In this document: positions 1 to 12,775 of the stretch, piece after piece
Layout of the letters: each line of letters begins with the position of its first letter
Numbering within the stretch: the first letter of the stretch is position 1
From: Paraspadella gotoi
Lineage: Eukaryota > Chaetognatha
Direction: 5' to 3'
Length of the DNA: 64,000 nucleotides
Assembly (NCBI GenBank): GCA_051294375.1
Contig: CM119271.1
Location: forward strand, 16,951,799-17,015,798
Notes under the pieces: model-generated
Databases searched by the model: none
Told to the model about the DNA's origin: nothing
The model's input: the letters and a program-made list of their open reading frames with translations, nothing else
Translations under genes and position numbers: made by a program

Positions 1-2140
1 ATTTGTTTTCATCTCGCACCAGAAAAGTTCATTGTGCGCGCAAACTAGGTTTATTCCAGAGTTTTAAACTGCGAGGAATATGAGCCGGAAGGATTCGCTA
101 GTTAATATTCTATCTTTCAACGGATTTGCCTCTGTCCTCTCCTTAGCCACATGCTGAATCTAAACATTTTTATCATTTCCTTGTCTTGGTCCTCCATCAT
201 ACTTGCATTTTCGCTAATCTGCACCATAGAAGTTCGTTTTTTTTTTTTTATTTCTTTTTGTGATAGATATAAAGTTTGTCCGTCGTTCATCTTTGTTTCA
301 GAAGCTTCAAGCTTTTTCCTACTTCCCTTGATATTTTGCTTTCGTTTTCCTCTCTTTAAAGCTCCCATCTTATCTGCCGGTACTCTTACTAGAAATTCTT
401 CCTCCACTTCTTTGTTCTTCAACTGAGGAATCATCTTTTTGCGCTTCGTGGTCGGATAGAAAACAGATTCGCGCTATCCGTCTTTTTACTTTTCACAAAA
501 TGGTGCGTTGGTCTCATCCTCATGATGAAGCCGTCGAGCTCATACAAGTTTTCCATTTACGCAGTCGAGAACCAAGCTCCCTGTTCTTTTCTTTGTAGAA
601 GCTTTTACCCAGCATGAGAGTCGCGATTGATTATCTTCATCACCATTTCATCAAAATCTCTCAATCCGCCTTGCCTCATTGTCGATCTACTCAGTCCAAA
701 ACATTTCCTGTTGTCTCGCGCTTCTCCCTTCATCTCTTCCGATGTGTGCATTGAAATCGCCCCTATAGCAGCAGTTCCTCACCTTTGGCCCAGTTCACGG
801 TGTTCAGTGTAATCACAGCGATTCTCTTCGTTCCTTCTATTTCTACTAAATTCGCCTCTTCTTTTCTCACTGGCATGTACGTCGACACGAGCGTTGTATC
901 TCTCCTCCTAGCTTGATTGACACGCATCTTTCTGAAAATCGCTTCTTTTGGCCAATCCTGTCATCCATTCATTCTTCATTGCTATCGTCTCTTAACTAAG
1001 ATCAACCTGCCTTGGTTGAGGTTGAGATTATTAACCAGATTGCTTCTTCATTCGCTGTCCCATTCCATAGTGAGATTGAAGGCTGCCTGGTCATCGTTTT
1101 CTCTGCCTATTATCGTGTTAATAAAATTTACATCCCACGTTCTCTTATGACTGATGAGAGCTGCGTAATGAGAGTTACTGGTGTATTGGATCAAACTGTT
1201 TGGAGTTTTGAGAGACGCGGAAAGATGAGACAGAGGTGAATCGAGAGATAAAGAAGTGGAGTATACGCTGAGTCACTGTACGGGTAGTTGGTTCGTCGTT
1301 GATGTGTCGTTGTTGGTCGCGTTGTTGTTCGTCCTGCTAAGAAGGGATCAAAGTCACTTTATTAGGAAGTTGTTCACGGCAATTATAGAGGTGATTTATT
1401 AACCAAATTTAACTACATAGTTATAATGGCTCGAGAGACAATTGTTTATGTACTCATGGGTGTTGTCTGTGGAGGTGTATTTGCGCTCGTAAAATAAATA
1501 TAAGTTTGATTATTGTTATTGTAATTTGGTGGTCTGTCTGTCTGTCTGTCTGTCAACAGAGAAACAGTCTTTCACGGCTAAGTCATTTCTTACTTTTAAA
1601 GATCGGAATAAGAAATGAGCCTAAGTTTAATACTTTTCATTTAAGAAAGTATAAGTAATAATATTTAGTTAATAATTTTCACTTGTCGTTCGCGTGCGTC
1701 ATTAATAATTTTTCATGACTGCAAAATCGGGGATTTTTTATAGCCTTTTTATCGCCAGCGTCTCTTTTTCAACCTCTTTGCTCTTATTGCTCTTTTCCAC
1801 GGTTTGGTTATTGGTGTGGTCCAACCTTTTCGTTTGGAGTTTTATGTTTTTTAATCTCTGCTGGGTTTTAGTGTCTTTGGTCTCTTGCTTTTCTTGAACA
1901 CTGTTTGGCCTTACTTCTTTTCTGGGTCTTCTTTCCTTCTTTGCTTCTTTCTTGCAGCTCCTAGTGTTTTGAATCTAGGACTTTTCCAATCCAGCTCTCT
2001 GTTTTTTCTCTGAGATGCCCGTCTATTTCAACTTTTGCTTTATTTGATATTTTTTCGCCTGCCATCTCATTCTATGCATCCCTTTCCGAGCTTCTTTGGT
2101 GTCCTATTCGTAATACCATACTGATGGAAAAAAAAGTGTC
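1..2140 (-). mobile_element. Non-LTR retrotransposon, 5' half (leader, ORF1-like region, APE endonuclease), truncated by window edge
   Basis: Read on the minus strand, an ORF1-like stretch opens near 2080 with MAGEKISNKAKVEIDG and soon hits stops. Further downstream, near 740-765, comes the APE-type endonuclease signature GGDFNAHIG. It is followed by text (ECLDWVDK, FIMRMTN) that also occurs in the second copy at 6.07-6.87 kb. The APE fold nicks the target in LINE-type elements, and GDFNAHIG carries its catalytic Asp and Asn. Stops and frameshifts are frequent, so this copy looks dead or badly base-called. The reverse transcriptase part would lie left of position 1. The clade is not resolved. 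A short (GTCT)n run sits at 1531-1552. Confidence 0.6.
117..860 (-). pseudogene. APE-type endonuclease domain of a non-LTR retrotransposon, broken
   Basis: This is the endonuclease portion of the element at 1-2140. The GDFNAHIG core is encoded around 738-763. The C-terminal side continues to a lysine- and glutamate-rich linker (positions 434-117, opening MIPQLKNKEVEEEF) of the sort that joins APE to the reverse transcriptase in LINE ORF2 proteins. No single frame spans the domain. About 450 bases are shared with 6370-6850, with many one-base differences. The GDFNAHIG identity is seen directly; the linker assignment is inference. Confidence 0.5.
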
Positions 2141-3249
2141 GCGTTATTTGCCAGTTATTATCTTGGCATTTCTTAAATGTGATNNNNNNNNNNNNNNNNN
2201 NNNNNNNNAAAGATGGCAGACGGAGACGTGATATTCGTCGTTGACTTGATCTTGATAGGCGTTCGTCCTTCGGGGGACTGCCTCACTCTCAATGCTGTCG
2301 TCGTATGTTGTCGCTCTCTATTTGATCTATCGAGATCCATTCGCAAGATTACATCTAACTCGAACACTTTTGAAACTCTAGCTTCTTCAACTTCTCTTCC
2401 TGAGCTCATTAGACCAGACTATCTCACAGCTTCTCGCGGTGCTTGCTTATAATATTCGGGCTATACTCTTTCCCACAAACGCACTTCTTTTCGATGAGTC
2501 ACTGGCCTTACCACCACATACCTTATAGTGGTTAATCAGGTTTGCTTCCTGACGGAAAGATTCATACATTTTCCGCAACTGAAAGACTTTCTTCCTGACT
2601 GGATACCTCGTGAATCCTTTTCTTGTGGTGTCACAAGACCGGCTCTCGACTTGCATTCTTTTCCACAGTAAGAACAAATAAATTACTTTCTCTTCTCCAA
2701 CATTCCTTGTTATGCCTTCCCCCCTCCACTTATGCCCTAGACTCTTTTCCCATTTCCCACAGGATGGTTCCATCCTCTCCTTTTACTCGAATTCTCCATA
2801 GCTTTCGGTCTTTCGTCATTACTCCTATATCGCACACATCCATCCCAGCCTCTCTAATATTTTTTCTCCAGTAGTGTGGGTCCTTCTGTTCCTTTTACAT
2901 TTTAACTCCCATTTCTCTAGTTCGCTCATCCATCCAAGGATTACAGCCTTGGCTATTCGGTCATCCTCCATCCTCATCACATGTCCTATCCTTTCTAACA
3001 CTCTCTTTTCAATTTTTCCATCTTATGCTTTTTATCCTCAGGTTGGATCTCACATCCTGCATGTTAACACCTTCCTCCTGCATTTGAATCAACGGGGGCT
3101 TATTTCCTCGTCTCCACACAAATCTATATGCTTTGTCTACAAAGCTCTGAAGAGATTTTATTTCCCTTAGAGTCCAAACTCTTACGGCACTGTCAAAAGG
3201 AGAGAGTTTTCTAAGGCATGCTTCTATTATTCTTGCCTGCATCCTCTTG

Positions 3250-4450
3250 GATAGGCTCGACCCACTGAGCTGTTTTTTTTAAGCTTCCACCACGTCTTAT
3301 TTGCTCTCTTGATTCTGTTCTTCACATCGTCCTTCCATCCCATCCAGCTGCCTAACATCCTTACCCCACCACTACCTTTCTACCAAATTCAAGTTTCTCT
3401 CTTGTCATCAATTGTTCCTTTCCTCATATCTCCCCATGACCTCCTTAACTATTCCCACTCCTCCTTCCACTTCCTTTTCATCCCCTACTAGAGTTGTGTC
3501 ATCAGCAAAAAGGCTCTTATCAATAACTATTCCAATGGACTCTGAATTTCTTTTGCCCCCACATTTCTCCCTGTATGAAGCTTCCGGTACCCAGTTGTAC
3601 TGTATTCCAAATGTCATCCCATTCTCTTCCGCTCGAGATTTCCTTTCTATCGCTGCTTGTCTCATCACGCTGGTGATATATGTTGAATAAAATCACAGGA
3701 GGTCGGGCATCCTTCCTTAATCCTCTTTGTGGCACCCAGCTTTCACTAGTCCCCTCTTTCCCTCTTACAGCATATTCCCGTCGTTTCATGTAGACTTACC
3801 AACACCTTCAGGAAGGCGCCATCCAGTCCATACCTCTCAAGAGCCTCCACAAAGCGGGCTTGTTGACTCTAGGATATGCTTTTCTCAGGTCGAGCAGTCT
3901 TGCTACTGGGTTGAAAGTGTCCACACCCTCACCCTCCTTGCTTCCAGGTCTAAAGCATCTTCCTGCATTCTAAACATCAATCTGTGTGGCATCATGCTGT
4001 TGATCTTCCGCTCCTGATCCCGATTGATCGTCGATCAGAAGCTCCATGTCTTCTGCCCATTTCTTTAGCCTGCTAGCTACAGTCCTCGCCAGTACTCTGC
4101 TTGCATGGATAATAGGCAAACACCTCTGAAATGTTGGGGTCGTTCTTATCCCCTTTTTTCTTCCATATTGGTACAACTAAACCTCTTTTTAAGACTGTCC
4201 TCCTCAACTATCCAGCATCCCTTTCAAACATGAAGACCACATCTTGACACTCGTCTAATACAGGATTCCCTCTCTCAGCAAGTACACCAGTCTGACTCCA
4301 TCTTCCCCTGGAGCTGCCTCTCTCATTCTACTAATTCCTTCACTATTTCTTCTTTCTCTGGGGCTTTGTTAAGAGATTCTCGCCACTTCTCCGTCCTTGC
4401 ATCTTTTCTTAGGTCTGTTGCACAGTCCCACAGCCTTCATGATCTCGTCC
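3250..4450 (-). pseudogene. Reverse transcriptase domain of a non-LTR retrotransposon, multiple frameshifts
   Basis: The catalytic FADD box (the YADD-type motif of palm subdomain C) is at 3498-3509 within DKSLFADDTTLVGDEKEVEG. Upstream on the minus strand, 4176-3970 reads as the finger and palm entry, with PTFQRCLPIIHASRVLART and DDQSGS. The latter corresponds to the QxGFRxGRST region of LINE reverse transcriptases and is shifted out of frame just after SGS. The enzyme would copy the element's RNA at a nicked target. At least three frame changes are needed to read the domain. Confidence 0.65.
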
Positions 4451-5159
4451 GGGGCAGTTTCTCAAACCTTTCGCACCCAACTTTGAGATTGAGCTTTGAA
4501 ATCTTTCCTTTGTTAGCGTAGTTGACATTTCTTTCTTTGGCACCTCTTGTCCCTAGCTGACGTAACACCTTATAGCATTTTGCCTATGTCACCCCTGTTT
4601 CCTGCATCCGCACACTCCTTTATAATTTCCATCCACCATTCCTTTCCTATCTTCTCTTCGTCTTATTCCATAAGTTTCTTGCCGCTTTTAGCTCTATCCT
4701 CACTCTTCTCAGCTCTTCCCTTCCTGTCGACTCTCCATCATCTGGTTCCTCTTGTCCAGTAATTCCGTTACACCTCTTTTCATGACACTTATCTCATCCT
4801 CTCTTCCTGCCATCCATGGATCTGACACGCCTCCAAGTATGACGCGTCCAATAAGGCGCAGTTTGAACTGGCTATAAGGGGACAGTTTCAACTGCGCCCT
4901 CTTTCTGTTCACGAAAACTGTCTTTTTCCTCTGTTTTTGGGGGAATCCCTACCACTATTTTTCACGGGGAGTTACTGTTTGAAGCCTTCTGCCTTATCAC
5001 GGCGGGGAATCCCGCCGCTATTTTTGATGGGGATTGACGTTTGAAGCCCTGTCCCGCAGCCGTGAATCATCACTCATGGGCAGTCCTTGTTATAAAATAT
5101 TTTAACTAAAAACATACGAAACCTTAACAATCCTAATTTAAAAATAAATAATTTATTTG

Positions 5160-5970
5160 CATTTAGATTCATTCCTAAACCCTCTATTTTATATTCTCTC
5201 TCTCTCTAGTCTACCTCTCTCTTTTTTTTTTTCTATTTCATCTCTCTCTCTCTCTCTCTCTCTTTCAATCTATATATATATATATCTCTCCTCTCTCTCC
5301 TTCTCTCTCTCTCTTTCAATCTTTCTCTCTCTCTCTTTTTCTCACTATTCTTTTTTTTTTATTTTTATCTCTGTCATTTGCTCTCTTTGTCTTCTCTCTC
5401 CTTCTCTCTTTTATAAATCTTCTTCTCTGTTCTGTCTTTCCTTGGTCTCTCTCTATCCTTCTCTCTTTATCTTCTTTGTATTTCCTTCTCACTCTTATTT
5501 CTTTTTTTTATTTTTTTATCTCTTCATTTTATCTTTTCTCTTTTTTTTATATAATTCATATATTATATTATATCTCTCTCTTCTCTCTCTATCTTCTCTT
5601 CTCTCTCTTCCTTCTTTTTTTGATCCAAATGAAATTATAATATTTTGAATATTGGTAAACCATATTAAAAATACATACAAAAAAGAATGTTTTTTACTTA
5701 GCATCTTTGTGTTTGAATTGAGAAAAAGTTTTATTATAGAAACAACGATTTATTTTGAGACATTTGTTGTGTTGTTTTTTAAAATTTCAATTATTTCATT
5801 AGCACTCTATCCATCGAAGCTGTATATCCAGCTCAATAACACTTTCTTACACATCAAATATACTATATTTCTTTTCTTTTCTTTCTTTTTTAATTATCTT
5901 TTTTTCTTTTCTTTTTCTTTTTCTTTTTTCCTATATTTTTCTTTCTTCCTTTTTTTTTTTACTTTTTTCT
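5160..5970. repeat. Pyrimidine-rich (CT)n and T-rich low-complexity tract
   Basis: Interrupted (CT)n runs, a short (AT)n at 5272-5286 and long T/C tracts. Open frames here only spell Leu/Ser/Phe repeats and are not genes. The tract interrupts retrotransposon copy B. Confidence 0.85.
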
Positions 5971-6870
5971 GTCATTAATATTTCTGTAGTATTTAAAATT
6001 AATTAAAGAAAGGAAAGAAATTTCAAAATCTATGACCCTATTGTTATCGCTATTGGAGATACCTTGAAGCCTAAAACAAAAAGAACGTTGAGAGAGAGAG
6101 AGATAGAGAGATAGATAGAGAGGGAGGGAGAGAGAGAGAGTCCATTCTCGTCCCCGTCATGAAATTTGGCGGGATTTGCCGGGAATGAAATCCCGGCGAA
6201 GACGCCGCAGGGCGTAGTTGCGGTGAACTTATATTTCCTCTCCCCGAAAACTGCGCGAAGTTTACCAGTTTAAAACTGCGAGGATATGGCCCGCTAATAT
6301 CTCCACGCCTCTGTCTCTGCCACATGCTGATTCCGCCGCCTCCATCAACGCATTTCGCTAATCTCACCAGTTGGATGAATAAATTCGTCGTTCATCTTTG
6401 TTCAGCTCAAGCTTTTTCCTCACTTCCCTTGATATTTTCTTTCCGTTTTCCTCGTCTTTAACAGCTCCCATCTTATCTCCGGTACTCTTACTTCACGAAA
6501 TTCTTCCTCCACTTCTTTTCTTCAACTGAGGAACATCTTTTTGCTTTGGTCGGATAGAAAAGATCGCCTTCCGTCTTACTTTTTTCACAAAATGATGTCG
6601 TTGGTCATCCTCATGATGAAGCGTCCAGCTCATACAAGTTTCCATTTAACGAGAACCAAGTCCCGTTCTTTTCTTTGTAGAAGCTATTTACCCAGCATAC
6701 GCCATTTCTTCACACCATTCATCAATTCTCTCCCTTGCTCATTTTATCTACCCAGTCCAAACACTCCTGGTTTCCGCGCTTCTCCCTTCATCTCTTCCGA
6801 TGTGTGCATTGAAATCGCCCCCAATTAGCAGCAGTTCCTCACTTTGGCCAGTTTAATGTAAGAATCGAAA

Positions 6871-7735
6871 AATAAAATTTAGATATCAAGAATCATTGGC
6901 CTTTTGTGATTCATATAAGCTATGTCTCATTTATGTATGACAAAAAATATAGGTGTTCCATGTAAAAGAAAATGCGTTGTCCAAAAAAATGCTTCCTTCA
7001 TTTTTATCTTTTTTATATCTAAACTTGTTATTTATATATCATTTCCGGGTTTTTTTGTTACATTTTGAGTTTAACCAATACTACTAAAAATCCTCTCACG
7101 TCTAATGGTTATTGTATTATCTCCATTAGGATAGATTCAGGAATGAATCTTAATTCAAATGTCAAAAAAGAGCAATATTAAAAATACATTGATGCTGTAA
7201 ATGTTACAGAAGATTATTTTTAAATTGTAAAGTATCAATAAAAGTTATAAGGTTCCGGGTAACCTTTCTGTAAGTAAAGTTATCATTTTTATTTACCTTT
7301 GGATGTATTATCAGAATCAAGTATCAAACAAATCCAAAAATAAAAAAATAAAGATTTTGTTGAAGTGAAAGACAATGAATTATCACATTATGCAGAAACA
7401 ACTCAAGCCTGGTTTAAAAAATTTATAGAGGATCAATCTTTTTTACTGCTTGCTCAGGACTATTTTTTGCCCCAAATCTGATAAAAAATATCATGTTCTC
7501 TTAATCAAAAAGAAGTGAAAACAGTTAGAGACAACCTCTTTAGGAAGTATTTGAATGCATTGAATAATTTAATGCTGTTAAGAAATAATCATTTTATTCA
7601 GTCTTAGGGAGGTCATATTACCCATTAAAACTTATTTATTATCCAAAAAATATATTTGACAATAAAATTTTCCAAACCGTGACACTTTTTTTTCCATCAT
7701 GGTACTTCCTTGCTTTTCACTTCTAGCTCCTTCGG
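6871..7735. other. AT-rich stretch without a supported gene
   Basis: About 860 bases with many stops. The one coding-like island is on the plus strand at about 7345-7480 (NELSHYAETTQAWFKKFIED, then a stop). I could not assign it to a family, so it is not called as a gene. Confidence 0.5.
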
Positions 7736-8165
7736 CTTTTTTCTAACCATTTCTAACCCTTTCTATCCCTTTCTAACCTTTTATAATCATTTCTAACTCT
7801 TTCTATCCCTTTCTAACCTTTTTCTAACCTTTTTTCTAACCTTTTCTAACCCTTTCTAATCATTTCTAACCCTTTCTAATTCTTTCTAACCCTTTTAACC
7901 CTTTCTAACTCTTTCTATCCATTTCTAACCCTTTCTAACCATTTCTAACCCTTTCTAACTTTTTCTATCCTTTCCAACCCTTTCTAACCCTTTCTAACCA
8001 TTTCTAACCCTTTCTAACTTTTTCTATCTCTTTCTAACCCTTTCTAACTCTTTCTAATCATTTCTAACCCTTTCGAACTTTTTCTAACCCTTTCTAACCC
8101 TTTCTAACCCCTTCTAACCATTTCTAACCCTTTCTAACCCCTTCTAACCATTTCTAACCCTACCA
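7736..8165. repeat. Telomere-like decamer array, consensus TTTCTAACCC
   Basis: About 40 tandem units of TTTCTAACCC with sporadic changes (TTTCTATCCC, TTTCTAATCA, TTTCTAACTC). The complementary strand reads TTAGAAAGGG, which is the common animal telomere hexamer TTAGGG with an AAA insert plus G slippage. This is an internal array, not a chromosome end. An interstitial degenerate telomere-like satellite is one reading and an unrelated minisatellite is another. Confidence 0.8.
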
Positions 8166-8289
8166 TTTCTCTCTATCCTTCTTCAAATAATTCTCGTCCT
8201 AATTTTGGTTCGACCATCGAATTATTCTTCCGCCTAATTTTCTGAAGCCAACAACTTTGCCTCCTCGATATATTCTTCCCTTTCGATTG

Positions 8290-9300
8290 AACCACTGGCT
8301 TTTCTCATTTCCTCTCTCTCTTCATCTCATTCCTCCTCCTCCCTCTTCCTTCCCCCGTCTTCTTCCCTTTTTTCTCCCCTTCTTCTCCTCCATTGCCATT
8401 TCCTCCCTCTCGTCCTCTCCCCCTNNNNNNNNNNNNNNNNNNNNNNNNNATCCCCCTTTCCTTCCTCTCTCTTCACTCTCCTGCTCCTTCCTTTCCTCAG
8501 CTCTCCTCCCTCTTCTATCAGTCCGCTCTCCCGTCCTCTTTCTTCCTCTCCCTCTGTCACCCCTCCACGCCCCCTTTTCTGAATACATCGAGGGGAATAT
8601 ATTTCACTGTTTGTTTTTAATAACGGTAAATCTTCGCTACGACTTTCCACTCGACCATAAAAAAAAGGCCTCCCTCTCTCTCTTTTTTAAAACGCTCTCC
8701 TCTCTCTCTCGTCTCTCTCGTCTCTCTCTCTCTCTCTTCTTTCATAGCGGCTTCTGTTTTTCTCGCTTGGCTCAAAACCCATCACCGACTATCGACGCAG
8801 TTATCTTCTTTCTTTTTTTTTTTCTTTCTTTTTCCTTTCTTTTTTCTTTTTCTTCTCAACCTTCTTCCTTTCCTCTTTCCTCCGTTTCCTATTTCCTCCG
8901 CTTTCCTCTTCCGCCTTTTTCTTCCTCTTTTCTCCCTTTCTCCTTCCCCTTCTTTCTTTCCTCTTTCCTCCCTTTCCTCCTTCCCCCTTCTATCTTCCTC
9001 TTTTCTCCCTTTCTCTTCCCCTTCTTTCTTCCTCTTTCTCCTTCCCCTTCCCCTTCTTTCTATTCTCTTTCTCCCTTTCCTCTTCCCCCTTCTTTCCTTT
9101 CCTCTTTCCTCCCTTTCCTCCTTCCCCTTCTTTCTTCCTCTTTCTTCTCTCTCCCTTATCTTTCTTCTTACTCTTTGCTTCCGTTTCCTCACTCCGTACC
9201 TTCTTCTCTCTTACCTCCCTCTCCTTCATCCCCTGCCCTCCTCCTTCCTCCACTTCTCCCTCCCTCCCTATTCCCTTCCTCTCTCAACCTTCACTTCCTC
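8290..9300. repeat. Long polypyrimidine tract (TTTCCTCCC-type)
   Basis: Almost pure C/T on the plus strand, with a degenerate unit near CTTTCCTCCTTCCCCTTCTTTC. A 25-N gap interrupts it at 8425-8449. The same tract recurs at 17.5-17.9 kb inside the duplicated segment. Long open frames over it are composition artefacts. Confidence 0.85.
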
Positions 9301-9437
9301 CTCCGACGCACCCTGGCGGCCCATAAAGCGCCTCCCTTTATCGACCCTTTTCGTCGTCGTCGTCGTCAGAGATTGGGTCGTTGTTTTGGGTTGTTGTTTG
9401 TTGTTGTTTTTGGTCATCGCGCGATCAACTCAACGTT

Positions 9438-9439
9438 CT

Positions 9440-9474
<35 letters not shown>
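9438..9474. repeat. (GTC)n trinucleotide repeat
   Basis: About twelve GTC/CGT units, repeated in duplication copy 2 at 18055-18090. A shorter CGTCGTCGTC run lies 90 bases upstream in both copies. Confidence 0.85.
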
Positions 9475-9691
9475 GCTATATTTAATTTGTTTTTGTTTAA
9501 ATAAAGTGAAATTTTGTTAATTCGACTCGCTAACTTTTCAAAGTAGCATTGAATGTACGTTTGGGTTTGATTAAGTATGGATACATATTTCTTATAATTG
9601 TTAAAATTCTTATAAATGATTAAACTCTATTAAATCCTATTTTTTTCAAATTAATTAAAAGCCTTTTTTTAATTGACGATTTTTTCTGAAG

Positions 9692-9760
9692 TAAGAGGAG
9701 GAGGAGGAGGAGGAAGAGGAGGAGGAGAAGGAGGAGGAGGAGGAAGAGGAGGAGGAGGAA
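9692..9760. repeat. (GGA)n purine trinucleotide repeat
   Basis: AGG/GGA units with occasional AAG. The orthologous run in duplication copy 2 is at 18303-18371. Confidence 0.85.
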
Positions 9761-11414
9761 AAAAGAGAAATATGCAAAACTGGTTCGATTTCTTTCGAAA
9801 GCAGCACAATCCAGCTGCAGCCGTCCCTCAAGAGCTGCTGCACATCCACTGCCCAGATGTCTTCAGATAAAAGTTTCCGAGTTCAAAACAAACTTTTCTC
9901 TCTCAAGTTTTTTTGGGAGAGAAAAATCTCTTGGTTGAAGTAATTTGATTACCAATTCGTTAATGTTATTCACTTTTTTTCTTCTTTTTTTTCAAAATGG
10001 GATATCAATAAGAAAGTTACTTCTTTCTCTTTGATTTGGATGAAATATTTGTCCAAGGAGATAAAATTAACCGAGAATCAAGTCTTTGCATCATAAAACA
10101 CACATCCATAAAACAATAAAATAATTATATTAAAATAAATAAATAACAGTAAAGTCAATAATAAACAATAAAAAACCAATTCCAAATCTTTAAAAACACC
10201 AAATGTTTCCGCTTCGACGCGTCCTACCTCCTCCTCCTCTTCCTCTCCTCCTCCTCCTCCTCCCTTCCGCCGCTCCGCCGCCCGCCCTTCGGTCCCCCCC
10301 CTCCGGTCCCTCGGCCACTGGCTCCTCGGTCACTCCGTCTCCCGCTCGCCGATTGGGGTCGGCATTCCACGAGGCTCTCGGCAACACGGCCAATTTTCCG
10401 CGGTGAGACTCTTGCCGGATTTTATCCGTTCGTCGTCGTCAACGACGTTCGTCTCGGCAAAGAACTGCTCGACCGGAAGGACTTTGCCGGAGGAAGACGA
10501 AGCCGGATCCGCCCAATGCGGTTATGAATCCGAATTTGGACGGTTTGATCATGCAGAGTTGGTCGCCAGTGTGGAAAGAGTTGCACAGGTAGTGTTGGAA
10601 TGTGGTTGGTCGGGAGGTGGGCAATTGGGCATAGTTTTACTTTCACCGACCGGAACCTCCCCAGTCGGTTATTTTTTACTCGCATATAAAAATTCCCTGT
10701 ATTTAGTTGCGCGGCGAATACACTTCGTCCACTTCCCCCAAGTTACTTATCTACATTTATTTTATTATCCACATTCCCGACAAGATTCACCCTGACACCC
10801 TCTCGGCATGGGCTTCGGCCGCGCCCGCATGGAGACAAGCGTGGTCGCCGAAGCAGACGCTCTCGTCGACGCCATGTTGGCGATGGGTGGCGCCGCCTTT
10901 GAACCAGAGAAACTGATACAAGTTGGCCGTCCTCGAACGTCATTTCTAAGGTCGTTGTAGTCGTTTTTTTTTTGTAGTCGTTGTTGTCTTCTTTCTAAAT
11001 TTTTTACAATTATTGTTTAAAATATCAGGGTCTATTCTTTTGTTTTGTTTAAGCAAAAGTATCAACTCCATAGTTACCAAATTTATGTTTCAAAAGACGT
11101 AAACATGTATTTTTATTCCATCATGCATGTCAATATATTAGTTTTATCTTAAAATTACGTATATTCCCGCTCTATAATTAATTTTTTTTTTTTGCAAAAT
11201 GCAAATGAGATTTTAGTTCCGATCGTCTGCTATAATCAGGTCGTCTTCGACGCCCGCTCTGAAATCGGTCAACGTTCTGAGTTCCACGAGACATTTAACG
11301 AACTTCTACAGGGCGTTCTATATCTTACAGTGCATCCGATTACAATCTCTGCCCGTCCCTGTTGAAGATCTACAAGGTAACGCGATTAAACTGAACAAAA
11401 ATTGAGAAGAGAGA

Positions 11415-11700
11415 AACTGACGAGAAATGAATGAATGAAATGAATGATGAATGAATGAATAAAATATATGAATGAATAAATAATTGAATGATAATTGAAT
11501 TAATAATTGAATTAATAATTATTAATTATATTACGATTGAATTAATGAATGAATGAATGAATGAATATGAATGATTGAATGAATGAATAAATGAATGAAT
11601 GAATGAATGAATGAATGAATGAATGAATGGAAAAATTAATAAATGAATTAATGAATGGCTGATTAATAAATGAATGAATGAATGAATTCAAGCAAAAAAA
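11415..11700. repeat. (AATG)n tetranucleotide array in P450 copy 1, intron 3
   Basis: GAATGAATGAAT units with AATTAATAATT interruptions. Counterpart of 20035-20330. Confidence 0.85.
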
Positions 11701-12678
11701 AGAAACGAATAACCTAATTAATAATGAATTAATGAAGAATAATGTATAATAAATAAATGAACAAACGAACGAATATCTTAAGACGCCTCAAACGAGCGCA
11801 CCCTCGGCGCCTCAACACCTCGTCGACTACATCGAAGACTCCATAAAATCCCACGAGGAGACCCTCGAACGCCAGAAGACCCCAGAGATTTCGTGGACGC
11901 GATGTTGCTGGAAAGAAGTCGGACCGGACCGCGGCACACCTTGCTCACGACAGCATCCTTCACAGCCATCATTGATTTGTTAATTCGCCCGGGACGGACA
12001 CGACGCACAAACGCCATCAACTGGAGCATCGCGTGGATGTTAAGGTAGAGGGCGTTGCTAGGAGGCAAGATGGAGGCAGAAGGGAAATGGCATTTTACAA
12101 TTATCCAGTGAAAATCTGCTTTCCCCTGCTTATAATCACCAATCACTGGCTGGTGACAAAAGGGAGGGAGCCCGATCTTGCTGCAGATTATTCTTTATTT
12201 GATGTTTAAAGATTTGGATAGAAGCTTCGCAATTTAATCATTATTTTACCTTTTGATATGATCAGCAACATAATAAATTAGTTGCAAATTTGAAACGTAA
12301 AATGGTTATCCAGGGTCAGGATATGAAATCGGTGCAAAGAATTTAAAAAAATATTCATTCTTTTGATGAATAATCTACCTTGCCCTAACTGTCTTTGGAC
12401 AAGCTGACTAGTTCAATAATTACTAAATCAATAAAATCAATCAATCAATCAATCATCAATATCCAAAAGTTTCCCGAGATTCGTGCGAACTTGTCCTCGA
12501 ATCAACTCGGTCCTCGCCCCGACGGCGCACCCCCTCGACGCCTCGCAAGCGGCTACACGGCTCCACGCTTTCGTCGACGAAGTCTTGAGAAAATCTTGCG
12601 TCGCTGATTTTAGATTCCTCACAGTCTTTTGGAGGAGATGGTGAAAATAGGAGGTATGACATACGGAAGGAGGAAGAG

Positions 12679-12681
12679 GTG

Positions 12682-12772
<91 letters not shown>
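12679..12772. repeat. (GA)n microsatellite starting at the exon 5 splice donor (copy 1)
   Basis: The donor GTGAGAGGAGAG runs straight into the array, as in copy 2 at 21322-21428, but the array here is shorter and interrupted. Confidence 0.85.

Positions 12773-12775
<3 letters not shown>

Larger units (their letters stand above)
2209..6870 (-). mobile_element. Non-LTR retrotransposon copy B (APE fragment, reverse transcriptase, C-terminal region), degenerate
   Basis: Reading from 6870 downwards, an APE fragment (GGDFNAHIGRDEGR at about 6797-6822) is followed by a pyrimidine-rich insertion (5160-5960) and then a reverse transcriptase between about 4450 and 3250. The 3' part carries VLERIGHVMRMEDDRIAKAV at about 2940-3005, a C-terminal motif I recognise from many LINE ORF2 fragments. 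The copy lies head-to-tail upstream of the copy at 1-2140, and a 25-N gap (2184-2208) separates them. Frame breaks occur every 100-300 bases, so it is non-functional as written. The CT/T insertion may be later expansion or a separate event. Confidence 0.6.

Noticed and set aside
8257-9504. A 415-codon open frame
   Set aside because: It lies over a polypyrimidine tract and a gap, and reads only Ser/Pro/Phe/Leu repeats.
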